A DNA stretch of 64,000 bases from CAYJLB01 sp964370845 (GCA_964370845.1 CAYJLB010000002.1:1-64000); one strand, 5' to 3'. Numbered from the stretch's first letter, positions 26,214 through 33,785 are shown. The notes: generated by a model from the sequence alone, not told the origin. Numbers and translations are program-made.

Positions 26214-27437
26214 TTATATAGTATATTTATTTCCAGGAAGAACTTTTACAATTCCCTCCACCTCAAGCTCGGACAAAGTAGACAAAATTTCTCCAATGTC
26301 TAAATCAAGCCTTAAAGCAAGGTCATCTACTCGAAGTTCCCCAGTTTTAAGTAATGTTACGATATCTTTTTGCATTCCTTCTAAGTTTGAAGTATCAATT
26401 TCAATTGTATAATTTTCAACTTCATCATCTTTGTTCGATTTTACAGCCTTTTTAGCTGTTTTCCTCTCTTTAGGAACTTTTATTTCATCAGGATTTTCAC
26501 CAAAAAAATCTTTCCTAGTAATAACTGACGGGTCTTTGTAAGATGGAACATAATTTAATTTGTGAGAAAAGTTCTCATAATATTCATAAACTAAATCCAA
26601 ATGTGAAAAAACAGGAATTGCGCCATCACGAAGTAAATTTACAACTCCAGCATATTTATCGTCATAAACGTCGTGAGGAGGCACACAAAATATGTCCCTA
26701 CCTTGACTTAAGGCGTGGGAAGCACTGTTTAAAGTGCCACTTCTTGAACCAGCTTGAACTATAAGCAATCCTTGGGACAAACCAGTCACAATTCTGTTCC
26801 TTTGCTTGAAATAATCAAAATACGGCTTTGTTCCAGGGAAATATTCAGTCACTACCGCTCCCCTTTTTGCAATAATTGACTTAAATTTCGAATTTCCTTC
26901 AGGATAATCGTAGTCAAGTCCGCAACCTAGCACTGCGATAGTACTTGAATTTCTTTTTAAGCAAGATTTATGTGCAATTGAGTCAATCCCATAGGCAAAA
27001 CCACTTACTAAAACAGTTCCAAGTTCCACCATTCTGTCACAAATATCTTCCGCAATTTTAATACTATAATCGGAAGGATTTCTCGTTCCAACTACTGCAA
27101 GGGTAATATTTTCATTGACAGAACTAAGATTTCCGTAGCAAAACAAGACGCTGGGCGGGTTATAAATCTCCCTCAATCGTACAGGATATTCTTCTTCATC
27201 GTCAAAGGTAATAATTTTCATTCCGTGATTATCGCAATATTTTATAATTTCCTCAGCTTTTTCAAGGGTTGCCACTTTAAAGGCTGCCCTTTCTTTGCTA
27301 GTTAATACGTTACAACGTCCGCTAATAACGCCGTGATAACAATCCTCTATATCATCATACCCATTAAGTATTTGCCAAATTCGTACATTTGCAGGTTTTA
27401 AAGCAAGTAATAACCATATCCAGTATTTCTTATTCAA
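26214..27437 (-). CDS. dprA: DNA-processing protein DprA
   Basis: Loads RecA on incoming single-stranded DNA during natural transformation. The protein of about 407 residues has the Rossmann-like DprA core: VVGTRNPSDYS, SGFAYGIDSIAH, VLGCGLDYDYP, RNRIVTGLSQG and SGTLNSASHALSQGRDIF. A C-terminal winged helix (about 345-405) follows, extended by a basic linker. I prefer TTG at 27437, with AAAGG 9 nt away, over an in-frame GTG 9 nt earlier that abuts the ribosome site. Confidence 0.93.
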   Translation of the reverse strand: MNKKYWIWLLLALKPANVRIWQILNGYDDIEDCYHGVISGRCNVLTSKERAAFKVATLEKAEEIIKYCDNHGMKIITFDDEEEYPVRLREIYNPPSVLFCYGNLSSVNENITLAVVGTRNPSDYSIKIAEDICDRMVELGTVLVSGFAYGIDSIAHKSCLKRNSSTIAVLGCGLDYDYPEGNSKFKSIIAKRGAVVTEYFPGTKPYFDYFKQRNRIVTGLSQGLLIVQAGSRSGTLNSASHALSQGRDIFCVPPHDVYDDKYAGVVNLLRDGAIPVFSHLDLVYEYYENFSHKLNYVPSYKDPSVITRKDFFGENPDEIKVPKERKTAKKAVKSNKDDEVENYTIEIDTSNLEGMQKDIVTLLKTGELRVDDLALRLDLDIGEILSTLSELEVEGIVKVLPGNKYTI

Positions 27438-27461
27438 AAATCTCACCCTTTCTAAAAAGTG

Positions 27462-28253
27462 CTATTTCGTCATTTCCCACATAATAATTCCGCTTGCCAT
27501 TGCTGCGTTTAAGGAATTCACATTGCCTTTCATTTTGATAGAAAGTTTAAAATCCGTTAACTCAGCAATTTCTTTAGGAAGTCCGTTTCCTTCGTTTCCG
27601 ATAACAACAAGTCCACCTTCAGAAAAATCGCATTCAGTGACAGAAACTGCGCCACTATCAATAACAGCAGAATAAGTTTTAATCTTATTCTCCTTAAAGA
27701 TTTCCACAATTTCAAGTATTGTAAATCCCTCGAAAATGTCCATTCTAAAAAGCGAACCCATAGTAGAACGTACTAATTTCGGGTTAAAAAGCTCACAACA
27801 ATCACTTGTCATAAAAATTCCGTCAATGCCAACAGCGTCAGCAGTCCTTATAATTGTACCAATATTTCCTGGATCTTGTAGATTATTTAATACTAAATAT
27901 TTGTTAGTTTTCTTGATATGTTCCGGAGTAAATTTACGTTCAATTTTTTTCACTAAAGCAAAAATCCCCTGTGGTGCTTTAGTATCAGATAGTTTTTGCC
28001 CTAATTCATCGCTAATTTCAAAGATAATATTATTGTCTAATTTGTATAAAATTTCGTTGTAAAATTCAGTGAACTTTTCAGTAAAACTCTTTGTAACAAA
28101 AACTTTTTCAATCTCTAATTTTTCAATTAAAGCGTCCTCAAAAATTCTCATCCCCTCTAAAAAAAATAAATTATGCTCATTTCTTTCTTTTTTTGAAGAT
28201 AAAATCTTTTGACACAGCTTTATATTGCTGTTATCTTTACTTGTAATAAACAT
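27462..28253 (-). CDS. TrmH/SpoU-family RNA 2'-O-methyltransferase
   Basis: A SPOUT-fold methyltransferase, probably acting on 23S rRNA (RlmB/TsnR-like). The 263-residue protein has an N-terminal substrate-binding domain (MFITSKDNSNIKLCQK) and the three SPOUT motifs: LNNLQDPGNIGTIIRTADAVG, VVIGNEGNGLPKE and NVNSLNAAMASGIIMWE, which form the trefoil-knot SAM site. The exact target base cannot be told. The ATG at 28253 is 12 nt from AAAGGA; its leader is of the GAAAGGAATGG type. Confidence 0.88.
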   Translation of the reverse strand: MFITSKDNSNIKLCQKILSSKKERNEHNLFFLEGMRIFEDALIEKLEIEKVFVTKSFTEKFTEFYNEILYKLDNNIIFEISDELGQKLSDTKAPQGIFALVKKIERKFTPEHIKKTNKYLVLNNLQDPGNIGTIIRTADAVGIDGIFMTSDCCELFNPKLVRSTMGSLFRMDIFEGFTILEIVEIFKENKIKTYSAVIDSGAVSVTECDFSEGGLVVIGNEGNGLPKEIAELTDFKLSIKMKGNVNSLNAAMASGIIMWEMTK

Positions 28254-28304
28254 AAAAACAACCATTCCTTTCAAATTAATCAGGTTATTTTTCTATAAAA
28301 TGCA

Positions 28305-28338
28305 TAAAACACGCTCAATTTCAGAAAATGAGCGTGTT
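28305..28338 (-). terminator. Terminator of infC-rpmI-rplT
   Basis: A 10-bp perfect stem (28308-28317 with 28329-28338) lies just after rplT on the minus strand and is followed by TTTATG. Confidence 0.65.
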
Positions 28339-28346
28339 CATATTAA

Positions 28347-28700
28347 TTAAAGTGCAGCTTTTGCTTTTTCAGTAAGTGCAGTAAATCCTGCAGCATCATT
28401 GATAGCAATTTCTGAAAGCATTTTTCTGTTTAAAGTAATTCCAGCTTTTTTGCAGCCATTCATGAATGTTGAATAATTCATATCATTCATTTTAGCAGCA
28501 GCAGAAATTCTTGTAATCCAAAGTCTTCTGAAGTCACGTTTTTTATGTCTACGACCAATATATGCATATTGACCAGATTTCATAACTGCTTCTTTTGCCA
28601 TTTTAAAGTGCTTACTTCTAGCTCCCCAGTAGCCTTTTGCAAGCTTTAGTACTTTATTTCTTCTCTTACGAGTCATCATTGCGCCTTTTACGCGTGCCAT
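28347..28700 (-). CDS. rplT: 50S ribosomal protein L20
   Basis: bL20, an early-binding 23S rRNA protein needed for large-subunit assembly, and in many bacteria the autogenous repressor of this operon. The 117-residue sequence is canonical: [26 protein letters not shown] at the start, with the basic helix continuing to [13 protein letters not shown]. It is third in the operon. The leader of infC carries structures through which L20 may act. Confidence 0.97.
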   Translation of the reverse strand: MARVKGAMMTRKRRNKVLKLAKGYWGARSKHFKMAKEAVMKSGQYAYIGRRHKKRDFRRLWITRISAAAKMNDMNYSTFMNGCKKAGITLNRKMLSEIAINDAAGFTALTEKAKAAL

Positions 28701-28757
28701 AATACTAACCTCCGCTTTATATTTTTATCGTTTGTTTTTTCCCTTAAAAGCCGTTGC

Positions 28758-28955
28758 TTATTTGTAAGGAATTAATAGTTTGATTGATGGTACGTTTGAT
28801 GCATCAGCATATCCGCCCACTCTTAGAATTCTTTTACGTTTGTGATCCTTAGAATTCAGTCTATGTCTTTTGTTTACGTGTTGGTATTTTACTTTACCAT
28901 TTTTAGTAACACTAAAACGTTTTTTTGCACCACTATGGGTTTTCATTTTTGGCAT
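28758..28955 (-). CDS. rpmI: 50S ribosomal protein L35
   Basis: bL35, 65 residues, highly basic, beginning [24 protein letters not shown]. It is the middle gene of infC-rpmI-rplT with its own GGAGG-type ribosome site. The last residues (LIPYK) match the usual family end. Confidence 0.97.
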   Translation of the reverse strand: MPKMKTHSGAKKRFSVTKNGKVKYQHVNKRHRLNSKDHKRKRILRVGGYADASNVPSIKLLIPYK

Positions 28956-29008
28956 TTAGAGTATCCTCCTTAAAATTTTTGCAAAGACTTGAAGTTAAGT
29001 CCTTATTC

Positions 29009-29527
29009 TTATTTTGAAGCTTTAGGTGAAACGAACATAACTAAGCTACGTCCTTCCATCTTGATTGGTTTATCAACTACACCGACCTCTGCAACTTCTT
29101 CTTTAAATTGCGTTAATAGTTTTTCACCTAAATGCGGGTGAGCAACAGCACGCTTTTTAAAACGAACAGAAACCTTTAATTTGTCACCAGAAGTTAAAAA
29201 CTTTTTAGCTTGGTTAACTTTTGTTTCAAAATCGTGTGTATCAATAGCCGATGTCATTCTTACTTCTTTAATCTCAACAATCTTTTGATTCTTTCTTGCT
29301 TCTTTTTCCCTTTTCGTCTGTTCAAAACAATACTTTCCATAGTCCATGATTTTGCACACAGGCGGTTTTGCCATAGGTGCAATCTTAACTAAGTCAAGAT
29401 CTTTCTCAATAGCTATGTTTAAAGCTTCTTTTGAGGACAAAAGTCCAAGTTGATCTCCATTAGAATCAATTACACGAATTTGAGGGTCTCTAATTTCTTC
29501 ATTGATTTGCAGTTCTTTGTTTGTAAT
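29009..29527 (-). CDS. infC: Translation initiation factor IF-3 (ATT start)
   Basis: IF-3 keeps 30S subunits free and proofreads start codons. The protein matches the family from TNKELQINEEIRDPQIRVI through the linker to the C-terminal domain ending LVMFVSPKASK. No ATG exists at the right place. GGAGGTG is followed after 6 nt by ATT, which lines up with the usual first residue, as in many infC genes where the poor start codon gives autoregulation by IF-3. The frame remains open 15 nt further to a TTG that lies inside the ribosome site, so I reject it. Length about 172 residues. Confidence 0.93.
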   Translation of the reverse strand: MTNKELQINEEIRDPQIRVIDSNGDQLGLLSSKEALNIAIEKDLDLVKIAPMAKPPVCKIMDYGKYCFEQTKREKEARKNQKIVEIKEVRMTSAIDTHDFETKVNQAKKFLTSGDKLKVSVRFKKRAVAHPHLGEKLLTQFKEEVAEVGVVDKPIKMEGRSLVMFVSPKASK

Positions 29528-29556
29528 GGTCAGCACCTCCAAAAATTATGATAAAC

Positions 29557-29590
29557 AAAAATGAGTGCAAAACTAAACGTCCACACTCAT
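29557..29590 (-). terminator. Attenuator-like terminator in the infC leader
   Basis: On the minus strand a 7-bp stem ATGAGTG/CACTCAT (29584-29590 with 29561-29567) is followed by TTTTTG and lies between promoter and infC start. It fits premature termination in a ribosomal-protein (L20-type) leader; the assignment is by context. Confidence 0.6.
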
Positions 29591-29599
29591 ACTTATAAA

Positions 29600-29685
29600 A
29601 GCGACATAAAATCGCTAATAATCTAGTATTGACCATACCAACATAATTATCGGTAGGTGAGAACGGAACTGTTCTGCTTTATTTT
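29600..29685 (-). ncRNA. Structured infC leader (L20-leader candidate)
   Basis: The transcript start to the attenuator contains the hairpin AGCGA-TTTTATG-TCGCT (29600-29616) preceded by ACTAG, and upstream segments able to pair (GAACAGTTCCGTTC). L20-binding leaders precede infC in many Firmicutes, but I could not verify the pseudoknot by eye. The same hairpin with changed stem bases occurs in the rluB leader. Confidence 0.5.
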
Positions 29686-29692
29686 CTTAATT

Positions 29693-29721
29693 ATTATATA
29701 CTATGATTTCCCATTTGTCAA
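29693..29721 (-). promoter_or_regulatory. Promoter of infC-rpmI-rplT
   Basis: A perfect TTGACA (29716-29721) and TATAAT (29693-29698) with a 17-nt spacer on the minus strand: a consensus sigma-A promoter, as expected for a ribosomal operon. Confidence 0.85.
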
Positions 29722-29784
29722 GGGTTTTTTCAAATTATTTTATTTTTTATTTCAAACTACATTTTTATGACCATTCCTTTCTAA

Positions 29785-29883
29785 GTTATGTGTAGCTTTT
29801 TTACACAAGTTTTAAAGCAAAAAAGTTTCGCCCGTCGTATTTGGCGAAAAGCACAAAACGTTGTTTGAAAATTTTATTTTCAA
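29785..29883. repeat. Family-B structured element, copy 1
   Basis: A branched fold. The outer helix GTTATGTG/CACAAAAC (one mismatch) encloses a hairpin (CTTTTTT/AAAAAAG) and a hairpin TTTCGCC...GGCGAAA, followed by a separate hairpin TTGAAAAT-TTT-ATTTTCAA (29865-29883). On the minus strand it is followed by AGAAAGGAATGGTC (29769-29782), identical to ribosome-site leaders of several genes here, but only a five-codon frame follows. It lies inside the 621-bp gene-free stretch 29528-30148. Confidence 0.6.
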
Positions 29884-29914
29884 TCTTATGACCATGCAAT
29901 TACGCACTACATTA

Positions 29915-30010
29915 GGATTTTACGACTTTTTCACCAAGTTTTTAAAGTGAAAAAGTTTCGCCCGCTTGGCGAAAAGCTAAAATCCGAGTATGGAAATTTA
30001 TTTCCATACT
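29915..30010. repeat. Family-B structured element, copy 2
   Basis: The outer helix GGATTTTA/TAAAATCC (29915-29985) encloses ACTTTTTCAC/GTGAAAAAGT (29925-29934 with 29947-29956) and TTTCGCC/GGCGAAA (29956-29962 with 29968-29974). The trailing hairpin AGTATGGAAAT/ATTTCCATACT is at 29987-30010. The outer helix differs from copies 1 and 3 on both strands and still pairs. Confidence 0.65.
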
Positions 30011-30064
30011 TTTGTAACTTTCATTACAATCTTCTTACTAAATTGTTACATTTTAGTAACTTTG

Positions 30065-30093
30065 TTGAAATGGTCATTTTATTATGCTATAAT
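30065..30093 (+). promoter_or_regulatory. Promoter of the triple-repeat lipoprotein gene
   Basis: TTGAAA (30065-30070) and TATAAT (30088-30093) with a 17-nt spacer, 55 nt before the start codon. Confidence 0.75.
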
Positions 30094-30148
30094 TTATTTA
30101 GTTAAAATATTTCAAAAAATTATTTTTCTAGAAAGGAATGGTCATATT

Positions 30149-31657
30149 ATGAAAAAATTATTCGCATTAGTATTGTCAACTCTACTTATTTTTACTGCTT
30201 GTGGTGAAGAAGGCGATAGTGGAGCAACAGAAACTACACCCGCTGCATCATCAACCACAGAAGCTACTACTGAAAAAGAAGAAGAAACTTCAGCTACAGA
30301 AACAGAAGAACCAACTGTTGAACCGATGTCAGAATTACAGCCAACAGAAATACCTTATACAACTTTTGATATTTCGGACTATCAAATAGGACAATATATA
30401 GGATACTTCCAAATTACTGATATAGTTTTTGAAGAAGATAATTACGCTTATTTAGAACTTGAGGGCGAATTAGTTACCTACGCAACTTTACATACTCAAG
30501 ACATTGCTTTTGAATACGGATTAGTTCCTGAAAATCCATTATTCTACGCTGATTTTATAGCACTTTACCCTGACCTTGCACACTCAATTGACTATTTATA
30601 CACATCTGAAGAAGACTTATTACGTTATTGGGACGAGGATACTATTCCTTATTTACATGAAATGCAAGTTCCAATTAAAATTACAAGACTTTACTTAAAC
30701 TTTAATTATGAATCCTCAAATTCATTTTGGTGCGATTACGAAGTTCTTGGTATAAGTGACAAAACAGAAGACATACCTGCTTATGATTTAGCAGAAATTG
30801 AAATTGGTGACGAAATTGGCAATTTTACTGTAACTGAAAAAATATTCTCTAACACAGATACTGACAAACAAGCTTATTTAGTTCTTGAAGGAGAAGCTTA
30901 CACTTTTGTCCACATACCAACTTACGGAGCGTACGAATACGAAATCGTTCCACATGAAAGCATACTTGACGGGCGTTTTATTACCTATTATCCCGACGAC
31001 GGAACAAACGGAATACAGCTAAACACTTTATACACGACCGAAGAAGATTTGCTTAGATATTATTCAAGCGACCAACTTCAAAATCCTGATAAACCTTACG
31101 TTGATTTGGCTCAATACGCAATTATTACAAAAATTATTATCAGCGATTACTACGAATCAGAATGGTCAGTTTGGGCGGAATATGAATTATCAGGCTATGA
31201 ATTTATAACAAAAGACCCAACTAACGTTTATGATTATCGTGATATTGAAATAGGTCACGAAATTGGCGGTTTCACAGTTACTGACATAAATCTTTCAATC
31301 GGAGGAGATGAAGAAAGCCAATTTTACTATCCAATGTATACAGCGAACATTGCTTTAGAGGGTGAAGCTTATACAAGGGCAAGAATTTTCTACGACTTTG
31401 GTTTGTATGAATATTCACTTCAACTTGAAGAAAATGTTTTAGATGCAGGATTTCTCATTGGATATGGAACAAAACCTAGCACATACGTTAGCACTCCTTT
31501 AGACACTTCAGAAGCAATCGAACTTCTCGGAGAAGATAATTTACCAACTTATGGAAATCATTCCGAGTGGTTTGATATTAAGATAACTGGTATTAGTTAC
31601 GGCACAATGCCTGAAACTTCCGACTACACCTCCATCACCTTCGAAAGGGCGGAGTAA
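30149..31657 (+). CDS. Lipoprotein with three repeated domains
   Basis: Function unknown. The 502-residue protein starts with a lipoprotein signal (MKKLFALVLSTLLIFTAC; lipobox Cys18), then a Thr/Glu/Ser-rich linker (about 20-65). Three copies of a domain of roughly 130-150 residues follow, each beginning with an I-G-x-x-I-G-x-F-x-V/I-T-D/E pattern (QIGQYIGYFQITD, EIGDEIGNFTVTE, EIGHEIGGFTVTD) and containing a LEGE-A-T/Y strand. It is acidic and probably anchored outside the membrane. AAAGGA at about 13 nt supports ATG 30149; the frame is open further upstream without a site. The TAA stop is the loop of a family-A repeat hairpin. Confidence 0.8.
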   Translation: MKKLFALVLSTLLIFTACGEEGDSGATETTPAASSTTEATTEKEEETSATETEEPTVEPMSELQPTEIPYTTFDISDYQIGQYIGYFQITDIVFEEDNYAYLELEGELVTYATLHTQDIAFEYGLVPENPLFYADFIALYPDLAHSIDYLYTSEEDLLRYWDEDTIPYLHEMQVPIKITRLYLNFNYESSNSFWCDYEVLGISDKTEDIPAYDLAEIEIGDEIGNFTVTEKIFSNTDTDKQAYLVLEGEAYTFVHIPTYGAYEYEIVPHESILDGRFITYYPDDGTNGIQLNTLYTTEEDLLRYYSSDQLQNPDKPYVDLAQYAIITKIIISDYYESEWSVWAEYELSGYEFITKDPTNVYDYRDIEIGHEIGGFTVTDINLSIGGDEESQFYYPMYTANIALEGEAYTRARIFYDFGLYEYSLQLEENVLDAGFLIGYGTKPSTYVSTPLDTSEAIELLGEDNLPTYGNHSEWFDIKITGISYGTMPETSDYTSITFERAE

Positions 31658-31840
31658 CTCCGCTGTTATGCCCGCACCGAACTTAGTAAAAGAGGGCAAT
31701 TTTGTTTCTGCGAGGGCAACGTGACGTTGCGTTCTTGCCCGCACTCCACAAAGCAAAAGTCGCACTTTTGTTTCTGCGAGGTTATAGGTTTGTTTTGGAA
31801 TTTGTTTTATATAACGTGACGTTGTATCTTTGCTCGCAAT
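31649..31840. repeat. Family-A modular repeat, two full units and a partial one
   Basis: Read on the plus strand: hairpin GCGGAG-TAA-CTCCGC (31649-31663), TGCCCGCAC box, TTTGTTTCTGCGAGG; hairpin GCAACG-TGA-CGTTGC (31716-31730), TGCCCGCACT box, hairpin CAAAAGT-CGC-ACTTTTG, TTTCTGCGAGG; then AACG-TGA-CGTT (31813-31823) with a TTTGCTCGC remnant. Units are about 66 bp. The first loop is the stop codon of the upstream lipoprotein gene. Confidence 0.78.
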
Positions 31841-31869
31841 AAAACGTGCAAGAATAAACACCTTTTTAG

Positions 31870-31896
31870 GGGCGGAATCTATTTCCGCCCTTTTTT
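31870..31896 (+). terminator. Terminator downstream of the lipoprotein gene
   Basis: GGGCGGAA (31870-31877) pairs with TTCCGCCC (31883-31890) and is followed by six T. It lies after the repeat block, about 210 nt from the stop. The rest of 31658-32231 holds family-A units, a TATAAT-like box at 32012-32017 and family-B copy 3. Confidence 0.75.
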
Positions 31897-32066
31897 ATTA
31901 TATAAAATTATAATAAGTTTTCTTTAATACCGTTTTATTATATTAGCATTTCACATAATCAATACTGTTTTTTTGTATATTTTATTACTATTTTTTACAA
32001 AAAAAATATGTTATAATTTATGTAGGCAAAAAACGAACTTTCAAATTTATGACTAAACCTTTCTTA

Positions 32067-32183
32067 GTTTTGTGCGACTTATTCACATCATGTTTTTATG
32101 CGAATAAGTTCGCTATAAAAAAGTTTCGCCTGTCATATTTGGCGAAAAGCACAAAACGGTGTTTGAAAATTATATTTTCAAAC
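32067..32183. repeat. Family-B structured element, copy 3
   Basis: A perfect outer helix GTTTTGTGC/GCACAAAAC (32067-32075 with 32149-32157) encloses an ACTTATTC/GAATAAGT hairpin and TTTCGCC/GGCGAAA, followed by the hairpin GTTTGAAAAT-TAT-ATTTTCAAAC (32161-32183). It sits between a TATAAT-like box and the following secreted-protein gene, so on the plus strand it would be part of that leader. Confidence 0.65.
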
Positions 32184-32231
32184 TTCATTCATCAATCAAA
32201 TGAACTACTTTAGAGGAAAGGAATGGTATTT

Positions 32232-32642
32232 ATGAAGAAAAAAGTGGCTTTATTTCTTACTTTTGCTTTTATTTTCATAAGTGTTTTAGGAATTAACACA
32301 ATAGTTATTGCGCAAACTCCAGATGAAAATACTCTGATTTCTCATGATTTAGCAAAACAAGAGTTAGAAATACTTCAAAAAACTCTAACCTATGAAAAGC
32401 TTGATGTAGCTTTTTTACCAAACACAACTTTAAATGACGTTTTGATGATTACAACTGACGTTTATGAACAATCCAATTCAAATTGTCCACACACCAACGT
32501 TGATATCATTTTAGGTGAATATGCCGGTGAAGATTGTTATTACGAATACCAATTATACACTCGTTTTTGCAATATTTGCGAAAAAATAATAGATGGTGGG
32601 TATTTTAAATATCCTAAAAGCACAATCGACCACACTTTTTAA
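32232..32642 (+). CDS. Small secreted protein with Cys/His C-terminus
   Basis: Function unknown. The 136-residue protein has a clear signal peptide (MKKKVALFLTFAFIFISVLG, likely cleavage near IVIAQT), a helical middle, and a C-terminal region with four cysteines and several His (NCPHTNVD, DCYYEY, FCNICEK, DHTF) that could bind a metal or form disulfides. ATG 32232 is 9 nt from AAAGGA; an ATG three codons earlier abuts the site. It is preceded by family-B copy 3 and followed by a strong bidirectional terminator. Confidence 0.7.
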   Translation: MKKKVALFLTFAFIFISVLGINTIVIAQTPDENTLISHDLAKQELEILQKTLTYEKLDVAFLPNTTLNDVLMITTDVYEQSNSNCPHTNVDIILGEYAGEDCYYEYQLYTRFCNICEKIIDGGYFKYPKSTIDHTF

Positions 32643-32738
32643 TTTTTTTCACATATTGTAATGGAAATTGCTCATTACTGAACTCACCTAGCACAAATAC
32701 AGATTAATATTTTATTGTATACTTTTTTGTTAAATAAT

Positions 32739-32769
32739 AAATCCTCCCTAAAAATAGGGAGGATTTTTG
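32739..32769. terminator. Bidirectional terminator
   Basis: A perfect 12-bp stem (32739-32750 with 32755-32766), AAAA loop, T-tract on the plus side and T-rich sequence on the minus side. It serves the secreted-protein gene and the converging GGGtGRT gene. Confidence 0.8.
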
Positions 32770-32771
32770 TA

Positions 32772-33770
32772 TTATTTACAAGCTTCTTCGATAGCAACAG
32801 CACAAGCAACAGTCATACCAACCATTGGATTGTTACCAGCTCCGATTAGACCCATCATTTCAACGTGAGCAGGTACAGATGATGAACCAGCGAACTGAGC
32901 ATCACCGTGCATTCTTCCCATAGTATCAGTCATACCATAAGAAGCAGGACCAGCTGCCATATTGTCAGGGTGAAGTGTTCTACCAGTACCACCACCAGAT
33001 GCTACTGAGAAGTATTTAACACTGTTTTCCATAGCCCATTTTTTGTAAGTTCCAGCTACTGGGTGTTGGAAACGTGTTGGGTTAGTTGAGTTACCAGTGA
33101 TAGAAACGTCAACTTTTTCAGCTTTCATAATTGCAACGCCTTCAAGAACATCGTTTGCACCATAGCAACGAACTTTTGACTTATCTCCATCAGAGTAAGC
33201 TTTTTCTCTTACAACTTTAAGTTCGCCAGTTGCAAAATCATAATCAGTTTCAACATAAGTAAAACCGTTAATTCTTGAGATAATCATTGCTGCGTCTTTT
33301 CCAAGACCATTTAGAATAACTCTAAGTGGAGCTTTTCTAGCTTTATTAGCAGTTCTAGCAATACCAATTGCACCTTCAGCAGCTGCAAATGATTCGTGTC
33401 CAGCTAAGAAACAGAAACAGTCAGTTTCGTCACGAAGAAGCATTGCTCCAAGATTACCGTGACCAAGTCCAACTTCTCTTTGTTCAGCAACAGAACCAGG
33501 GATACAGAAAGCTTGTAAACCAATACCGATTGCTTCAGCAGCTTCAGCAGCTTTTGTAATACCTTTTTTCATTGCAATAGCAGTACCTAGAATATAAGCC
33601 CAGCTACAGTTTTCAAATGCAATTTGTTGAATGCTTTTAATGATTGAATCAACATCAATACCTTTTGATTTACAGAACTCGTCCGCTTCTTCAAGAGTCT
33701 TGAAGCCGTATTCAGCTAGGCAAGCCTCAATTTTAGGCATCCTTCTTTCTTGTCCTTCAAATTTAGCCAT
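32772..33770 (-). CDS. GGGtGRT protein
   Basis: A conserved protein of unknown function from anaerobes, named after its GGGTGRT motif, seen here at SGGGTGRTLHPDN in the C-terminal third. The 332-residue sequence is rich in Gly/Ala and small residues, has DCFCFLAGHESFAAAEG in the middle and ends VGMTVACAVAIEEACK. The ATG at 33770 is 9 nt from GGGAGG. It is encoded 15 nt after a NifU-like scaffold gene, the usual partner, which hints at a role in Fe-S or metal-cofactor biology (inference). Confidence 0.85.
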   Translation of the reverse strand: MAKFEGQERRMPKIEACLAEYGFKTLEEADEFCKSKGIDVDSIIKSIQQIAFENCSWAYILGTAIAMKKGITKAAEAAEAIGIGLQAFCIPGSVAEQREVGLGHGNLGAMLLRDETDCFCFLAGHESFAAAEGAIGIARTANKARKAPLRVILNGLGKDAAMIISRINGFTYVETDYDFATGELKVVREKAYSDGDKSKVRCYGANDVLEGVAIMKAEKVDVSITGNSTNPTRFQHPVAGTYKKWAMENSVKYFSVASGGGTGRTLHPDNMAAGPASYGMTDTMGRMHGDAQFAGSSSVPAHVEMMGLIGAGNNPMVGMTVACAVAIEEACK

Positions 33771-33785
33771 AATCAAAACCCTCCC

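Noticed and set aside
29763..29782. Minus-strand gene start suggested by AGAAAGGAATGGTCAT
   Set aside because: The frame is a handful of codons (next ATG is followed by TAG); recorded as leader-like sequence, not as a gene.
31541..31861. 106-codon minus-strand frame over the repeat block
   Set aside because: It lies across family-A repeats and the 3' end of the lipoprotein gene, has no ribosome site and no family features; it is a by-product of GC-rich repeats.
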